Assembly (NCBI GenBank): GCA_011620505.1
Contig: WOZA01000020.1
Coordinates: 1 to 9,896, forward strand
Length of the DNA: 9,896 nucleotides
Source of the DNA: Anaerolineaceae bacterium
GTDB taxonomy: Bacteria > Chloroflexota > Anaerolineae > Anaerolineales > Anaerolineaceae
Direction of reading: 5' to 3'
Notes under the pieces: generated by a model
Databases searched by the model: none
The model's input: only the letters and a program-made list of their open reading frames with translations
What the model was told of the DNA's origin: nothing
Made by a program: the position numbers and the translations under genes
In this document: piece after piece, positions 5,922 to 9,896 of the stretch
How positions within the stretch are numbered: position 1 is the first letter of the stretch
Layout of the letters: the number at the start of each line of letters is the position of its first letter

Positions 5922-7336
5922 ATGAACGCCTCCTCCTCGGTACCGAGGTCTATTTCTTCACAGAGCACCCTGCTGCCAAAGGTATGCCCTACGGACAGAC
6001 CGGTCGCAAAGCCACTGTCTTCCAACTTCAGAATGAAGAAGGACAAAAAAGGGCTCTTAAAGTGTTCCAGGCAAAATATCGGACTGAGGAGAACCTGGAG
6101 AATACCAGTGACTTGTTGCGGTACTCTTCAATGCCTGGTCTTGAGACTTGTGAGAGATTTGTGATCTCAAAACAGCAATTTCCATCTTTAATCCAGCAAA
6201 ACAAAGATCTGAACTATTCCATCTTAATGCCTTGGGTGGAGGGGACAACCTGGCAAGACGTTATTCTCAACAAGATCTCAATGGATCAGGATGCATGTTA
6301 TGAAATTGCCTCAAATTTGAACATGGTTCTTGGGTCGATGGAAATGTTAGGTCTGGCGCATTGCGATTTGTCGGGACCAAATATCATTTTGCGCCCCCGG
6401 GGTCTGAGCGATGATGAAGAGGATTTGGTTTCCTTAATCGACCTGGAAGATATGTACGCCCCCGAGCTCAAACAACCCAAAACCGTGCCAGCCGGCTCAG
6501 CTGGTTACGCCCACGCTTGTATCAAATCAGGTGTATGGTCTGCAGATGCGGATCGATTCGCAGGTTCAGTCCTTCTTGCGAACATGCTCACCTGGAGTGA
6601 TCCGAGCATCATGCAGGCTGCTTTTGGCGAGCAATATTTCGCACCAGATGAGATGCACCTCGACTGCTCTCGTTACCAAACGCTGGTTGGAAGCCTTGAG
6701 AAACAGTGGGGTAAAAACATGTCCGAATTGTTTTCAACTGCCTGGTACTCGAAATCACTTGGAGATTGCCCAACATTCAGCGATTGGGCAGATGCGCTAT
6801 CTGTTGACATCCCAGACATTCCCCTGTTGGAACCTGCGCTGCAACCAGAAACCCAGCCAATAGAATCTGCGCTACCTGCCAAACCAACTTTCATCCCACC
6901 GCAGCACCAAAGTGGACCGATTGTAATTAGCCACAATGCGCCAGTTACGGGTTTCAAACCTTTGTTTTCCACACAGTCATCGGCACCTGCCAGCACAACA
7001 TCGGCGCTTCCTGAATGGTTAGAAAAAAACAAGCCTGATTATACCTCGAAACCAGTTGCTAAGCCCGTATCAGTTCAGACCTCACTGCCTGCCCGTTCTA
7101 CATCCAGATCAAAATTCAAGGAGATAGAGCGATTGTCAAACTGGCATGAGGCAGTGCAACCAGAAACCACGATGGACGATACCGAGTTGCCACCAGCGGA
7201 TCAGGCAACAGGTAACGTGCCAGCTTATAACCAACCTCAAATACCGAGCACAGGAAACGTCTCTTGGTATTTTTTCCTTGGCATGATAGCACTAATTCTT
7301 ATATTCTTAATTTTCAACCAGGTATTTGGTTACTAA
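5903..7336 (+). CDS. Divergent Ser/Thr-type protein kinase with C-terminal membrane anchor
   Basis: Residues ~8-300 resemble a protein kinase domain. K53 in ALKVF matches the ATP-anchoring lysine of strand 3. HCDLSGPN (153-160) is the catalytic loop, with D155 and N160 kept while Arg of HRD is Cys and Lys of DLKxxN is Ser. IDLED (179-183) replaces DFG by DLE, keeping the metal Asp D180. AGSAGY (197-202) and DADRFAGSVLL (215-225) fit the activation segment and the helix F Asp-x-x-x-x-Gly. The glycine-rich loop (about 12-40) is poorly recognisable. Residues ~305-450 are a Pro/Ser/Thr-rich linker, and 455-473 (FFLGMIALILIFLIFNQ) form a C-terminal membrane helix, leaving the kinase in the cytoplasm. 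It is the third triad gene, overlapping the phosphatase gene by 19 bases. Activity is likely given the retained K, D, N and D, but not certain. Confidence 0.8.
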   Translation: MFLPKVNERLLLGTEVYFFTEHPAAKGMPYGQTGRKATVFQLQNEEGQKRALKVFQAKYRTEENLENTSDLLRYSSMPGLETCERFVISKQQFPSLIQQNKDLNYSILMPWVEGTTWQDVILNKISMDQDACYEIASNLNMVLGSMEMLGLAHCDLSGPNIILRPRGLSDDEEDLVSLIDLEDMYAPELKQPKTVPAGSAGYAHACIKSGVWSADADRFAGSVLLANMLTWSDPSIMQAAFGEQYFAPDEMHLDCSRYQTLVGSLEKQWGKNMSELFSTAWYSKSLGDCPTFSDWADALSVDIPDIPLLEPALQPETQPIESALPAKPTFIPPQHQSGPIVISHNAPVTGFKPLFSTQSSAPASTTSALPEWLEKNKPDYTSKPVAKPVSVQTSLPARSTSRSKFKEIERLSNWHEAVQPETTMDDTELPPADQATGNVPAYNQPQIPSTGNVSWYFFLGMIALILIFLIFNQVFGY

Positions 7337-8720
7337 GGCGACTAAGCCTTTTAAACGTGACCGTTATGCGCGTTCCCTCGCCGAGGCCTGGGGATTCCGC
7401 CTTGATGGAAGCCCCTTGCAATTCCACCAGGGCTTTGCAGATCGCCAGGCCGAGACCCATCTTGCCTTTCGAGCCGGTGCGGGCTTTATCTGTCTGGTAG
7501 AACCGTTCAAAGATCAGGGGCAGGTCTTCCGCAGAAATCCCATCGCCAGTATCAGCAACACTCAACTCAATTCGATCGCCGATCTTGCTGGCAAGCGTCA
7601 CCGTGCCGCCTGCAGGCGTATGACGCAGGGCGTTTTCCATCAGGTTCTTCAACACCTGCAGCATGCGTCCCTCGTCGACGTTGATCATTACCGGGGTTTC
7701 GTCCAGATCTAGGCGCAAGTCAACACCTTGCTGGCTGGCTATTGGCTGGTACACCTGGGCAATTTGGTCAAGCAGCTGGTTCGGAGCAACCGGGTTCAAC
7801 AGAATTTCAACCCCACCACCCTCAGCCTGGGTTAGCACAGTTAGATCCCTCACGAGGCGGCGCAGGTTTTCCAATTCGGTTTTGATGATTCCAAGCTGCT
7901 GTGGGTTCAGGGAAACGTCTCCATTTTCGTACATTTCGATGTATCCCGAAATGATCTGGAGCGGAGTGCTTAGATCGTGAGTGATATCAGCCGTGAGCCG
8001 TTTGCGCTCAGCATCCGCGCGCGCAAGATCAGTGCTCATGCGATTAAAGCTTTCACCAAGGCGCCCAATTTCATCTTTCGAAGTTACAACTACCTGCTGC
8101 CCCAACGCCCCTTGTGCCATCTGCTCAGAAGCTTCTGTCAGCCTGCGAATCGGTTTGAGGATGCCCGCAGCCAGCAGGATCCCTATCACGACCGCAGTCA
8201 GGATGCCTGTTCCTGCCGCGATCGCAATTGCCAGGTTTACCTGGTCCATAAACAATTGTTCGGCCCTGGTCAATTCCAGGCTATTCTCATCGATCAGTAT
8301 CCAGGCAACTGCCGTACCATTCACTTCCACTTCGCGGGCGCCATACAGCCAGCGTTCCGGCACATACACTCCCACAGGCAGGTTTTGCATAGGCAAAAGG
8401 GTTTTTCCTTCGCTATCAACCAAACCGCGGATGCCGCGGATGTTCTCTGGATTGGAGCGACGTAGTGGCTGTGAGAACGGCGAATCGGCAGCACTGCGAA
8501 GCCTTGTTGCGAGGTAATAGTAAACAAAACCATCCATGCCCTGATTTTTCTTGTAGTAATCTTCAACCAGAGCCGACAGTTCCTCGACCTGCTGGTCGAT
8601 AACCAGGTTGCGCAGGGACTGACCGGATCTGAATTGAACAAATAGCAGCGCAACCAGAACGGTCACCAAGGCGACTGCTGCGTAACTCAAAATCAGGCGG
8701 GTTCTGAGCGATTTTTTCAA
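7314..8720 (-). CDS. Sensor histidine kinase (BaeS-like, HAMP-HisKA-HATPase)
   Basis: This is a complete membrane sensor kinase of 468 residues. Helix 1 (~8-30) and helix 2 (~162-187) flank an extracytoplasmic sensor loop of about 130 residues. A HAMP domain follows (~188-240). The phosphoacceptor is H248 in DITHDLSTPL; Ser takes the place of the usual Arg/Lys. The HATPase domain has the N-box (NLMENALRH, N363), G1 (DTGDG, D390), F-box (IFERFYQ) and G2 (GKMGLGLAIC). It would autophosphorylate at H248 and pass phosphate to the regulator encoded just upstream. The start is TTG at 8720, overlapping the regulator stop as TTGA (4 bases), with AAGGTG upstream; no in-frame ATG appears before residue 62. 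The signal sensed is unknown. Its 3' end overlaps the convergent kinase gene by 23 bp. Confidence 0.93.
   Translation of the reverse strand: MKKSLRTRLILSYAAVALVTVLVALLFVQFRSGQSLRNLVIDQQVEELSALVEDYYKKNQGMDGFVYYYLATRLRSAADSPFSQPLRRSNPENIRGIRGLVDSEGKTLLPMQNLPVGVYVPERWLYGAREVEVNGTAVAWILIDENSLELTRAEQLFMDQVNLAIAIAAGTGILTAVVIGILLAAGILKPIRRLTEASEQMAQGALGQQVVVTSKDEIGRLGESFNRMSTDLARADAERKRLTADITHDLSTPLQIISGYIEMYENGDVSLNPQQLGIIKTELENLRRLVRDLTVLTQAEGGGVEILLNPVAPNQLLDQIAQVYQPIASQQGVDLRLDLDETPVMINVDEGRMLQVLKNLMENALRHTPAGGTVTLASKIGDRIELSVADTGDGISAEDLPLIFERFYQTDKARTGSKGKMGLGLAICKALVELQGASIKAESPGLGEGTRITVTFKRLSRLSNQIPG
7335..7352 (+). terminator. Weak terminator-like hairpin at the end of the triad operon
   Basis: AAGGC (7335-7339) pairs with GCCTT (7346-7350) around a 6-base loop, and the sequence runs on as TTTT then AAA. 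The stem begins within the kinase stop codon. Five base pairs and four Ts make a weak terminator at best. It lies inside the 3' coding end of the converging histidine kinase gene. Confidence 0.35.
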
Positions 8721-9406
8721 GACTCACCTTCCAAAAACCGATATCCAATCCCAAAAACAGTTTCGATATAAACCGGCTCGGCCAGATCATCCCCGAGTTT
8801 CTGGCGTAAATTGCGGATGTGAATTTTGATGGTTGCTTCGGAGCCGGCATAGCCGTTATCCATCAGCCGTAGGCTGATCTCCTGCCGCCGGATTACTTTA
8901 CCGGCGGCTTCCATCAACAGAGTCAGAAGGGTAAATTCCAGCGGGGTCAGGTCGATCAGTTCCCCATCTTTCCGAACTTCATGCCGTGCGCGGTCGAGAG
9001 TCAAGTTTTGCACCTTCATTACTTCCGAAGCTTCTTCGCCTAAAGCTGCACGACGCATGACAGCCCGGATGCGCATCAGGAGCTCACGCAGCCGGAAGGG
9101 TTTGGTGATGTAGTCATCCGCCCCCAGTTCAAAACCGCGGACGACGTCCGCTTCCTGCTGCTTTGCTGTGATCATAATCACAGGCAGGCTGCTTTCTGTC
9201 CGAAGTTTGGAGATGAATTGATAGCCATCCATGTTGGGCATCATAATGTCAAGCAAAATCAGGTCGATTCCACCCGCATGGAAGATTTCCATTGCTTCAA
9301 CCCCATCAGATGCCAGGCAGATCTCAAAACCCTGGTTTTGAAGGTATTCCTGCAACATAAGCTGCACATTGCGAGTGTCGTCAACGACCAGGATCTTTCT
9401 GCTCAT
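8717..9406 (-). CDS. OmpR/PhoB-family response regulator
   Basis: A 229-residue two-domain regulator. The receiver (~3-117) has the acidic pocket D9-D10, phosphoacceptor D53 (LLDIMMPNMDG), T80 (ITAK) and K102 (TKPF). The C-terminal winged-helix DNA-binding domain (~128-226) has LTPLEFTLLTLL and the recognition region TIKIHIRNLRQKL, ending in IETVFGIGYRF, all typical of the family. It should act as a transcription factor controlled by the sensor kinase whose gene overlaps its stop by 4 bases. The start ATG at 9406 gives the standard MSRKILVVDD N-terminus. No Shine-Dalgarno site precedes it; instead TATAAT lies six bases upstream, which suggests a leaderless transcript. Target genes are not evident from the window. 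Confidence 0.95.
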   Translation of the reverse strand: MSRKILVVDDTRNVQLMLQEYLQNQGFEICLASDGVEAMEIFHAGGIDLILLDIMMPNMDGYQFISKLRTESSLPVIMITAKQQEADVVRGFELGADDYITKPFRLRELLMRIRAVMRRAALGEEASEVMKVQNLTLDRARHEVRKDGELIDLTPLEFTLLTLLMEAAGKVIRRQEISLRLMDNGYAGSEATIKIHIRNLRQKLGDDLAEPVYIETVFGIGYRFLEGES

Positions 9407-9412
9407 AGCGTG

Positions 9413-9418
9413 ATTATA
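9413..9418 (-). promoter_or_regulatory. -10 element TATAAT placing the transcript start at the regulator ATG
   Basis: On the minus strand GCTATAATCACGCT directly precedes the ATG at 9406. With the usual spacing, six bases after the hexamer put +1 on the A of the ATG. The -35 region is weak (TGCAGA at 9436-9441 with a 17-base spacer, three of six matches). It lies next to the end of the upstream remnant. Confidence 0.5.
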
Positions 9419-9446
9419 GCTTTCTTTAATTTAGCTCTGCACTCCC

Positions 9447-9826
9447 TTAGTCGTCATCTCTGTTAGATCTGAGAGTCTCAGGGAGGGGCTTTGCCCAACT
9501 TTGCGCTGATGGTTCGGGATAGAACACTTGCAAGGTGGCGGTGTCGTGCAGGAAATCGATATTGCCAATGGTGACTGAACTGATTTTTAACCTATCCGCT
9601 GCTCGAGATCGGTGATCAATTCCTGCTTGCGCGAGGGCACAATCAACTCAATGTTTTCGTAAATAATTTTTTGCGAAGTTTGATAACGAAAACTCCAACC
9701 TTTTTCCAGCAGCCACAAAGTCAGGATAACCAGGCTATTTGGCGGGAGTGTGATCAGCGCCAGAGAAAAAGCTTCAGTTCTTAAACGATTTATGATTACT
9801 CCATAACGTTGACCTAATTTTAGGTC
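9447..9826 (-). pseudogene. Frameshifted C-terminal remnant of a DUF4956-like membrane protein gene
   Basis: Two minus-strand reading frames join into one plausible protein end. Frame one (9826-9587) reads LRTEAFSLALITLPPNSL, then a hydrophobic stretch (VILTLWLLEK), then KIIYENIELIVPSRKQELI and TDLEQRIG before TAA at 9587-9589. Frame two resumes at once with LKISSVTIGNIDFLHDTATL and QVFYPEPSAQSW, ending at TAA 9447-9449. Adding one base in the GGTTAAAAAT run around 9588-9592 makes it continuous (EQRIG-LKISSVTIGNIDF). DUF4956 proteins typically end with such a Y-x-N-x-E-L-I ... L-x-x-RTGL-x-I-x-x-V-x-I-G-x-I-D-FL-x-D segment after membrane helices; this is from memory, not a search. No start codon is found, and stops close all frames in the last 70 bases. 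It is either a decayed gene or a sequencing error plus a deletion. Confidence 0.6.
9811..9826. repeat. Short palindrome GACCTAA-TT-TTAGGTC
   Basis: Seven-base perfect arms are separated by two bases. It lies at the upstream limit of the DUF4956-like remnant. It may be an operator or hairpin, but no promoter is clear beside it. The remaining bases to the right edge (9830-9896) hold no gene; AGGAGAGAAAGG at about 9872-9883 could precede a plus-strand gene beyond the window, which cannot be tested here. Confidence 0.4.
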
Positions 9827-9896
9827 TTAGGAGCAGGCAGAAGGTTTAATTATGGTATATCCCGAAGGTTAGGAGAGAAAGGTCAAAATAAGAAAA

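Noticed and set aside
5516..6046. Minus-strand 176-residue frame across the phosphatase-kinase junction
   Set aside because: It is antisense to the phosphatase tail and the kinase start, whose motifs are clear, and it has no family features.
3493..7336. Complete tellurite-resistance (Ter) operon or anti-phage defence island
   Set aside because: Only the triad is visible. No TerC, TerD, TerB or nuclease gene and no mobile element is in the window, so a defence or tellurite role is not supported here.
9838..9871. Short plus-strand ATG frame (MVYPEG) after an AG-rich stretch
   Set aside because: Six codons only, with poor spacing to the purine-rich stretch. It is not credible as a gene or leader peptide.

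Overview
The window looks like part of a bacterial chromosome of moderate GC content. The set of proteins (M3 oligoendopeptidase, OmpR/BaeS-type two-component pair, kinase-phosphatase-vWA cluster, DUF4956-like remnant) and their style recall Chloroflexota, perhaps Anaerolineae. That placement is an impression, not something the sequence proves. No tRNA, rRNA, CRISPR array or insertion sequence is visible.

Layout, left to right: (1) the 5' part of an oligoendopeptidase F-like gene on the minus strand, running off the left edge; (2) a spacer with a hairpin and a possible scrap of a histidine-kinase C-terminus; (3) two minus-strand paralogous genes for four-helix membrane proteins with very long Pro/Gln-rich tails; (4) a 274-bp divergent promoter region with mirrored extended -10 motifs; (5) a plus-strand operon of a vWA protein, a PP2C-type phosphatase with a C-terminal membrane anchor, and a divergent Ser/Thr-type kinase with a C-terminal membrane anchor; (6) converging on it, a minus-strand response regulator and sensor histidine kinase pair; (7) upstream of the regulator, the C-terminal remnant of a DUF4956-like gene broken by a frameshift.

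The centre of interest is the vWA + PP2C + kinase set. It matches the gene grouping known as the TerY-phosphorylation triad (TerY-P) from comparative work on tellurite-resistance (Ter) systems. No other Ter gene is visible here. The kinase and phosphatase each carry their own membrane anchor and proline-rich linker, and the divergent operon encodes two membrane proteins with large, probably cytoplasmic low-complexity tails. A reasonable inference is a membrane-surface phosphorylation switch: kinase and phosphatase act in opposition, the vWA protein serves as metal-dependent scaffold, and the Pro/Gln-rich proteins are partners or substrates. The shared promoter motif suggests both arms are expressed together. 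The two-component pair is probably a separate unit that happens to converge on the triad, although the 3' ends overlap by 23 bp.
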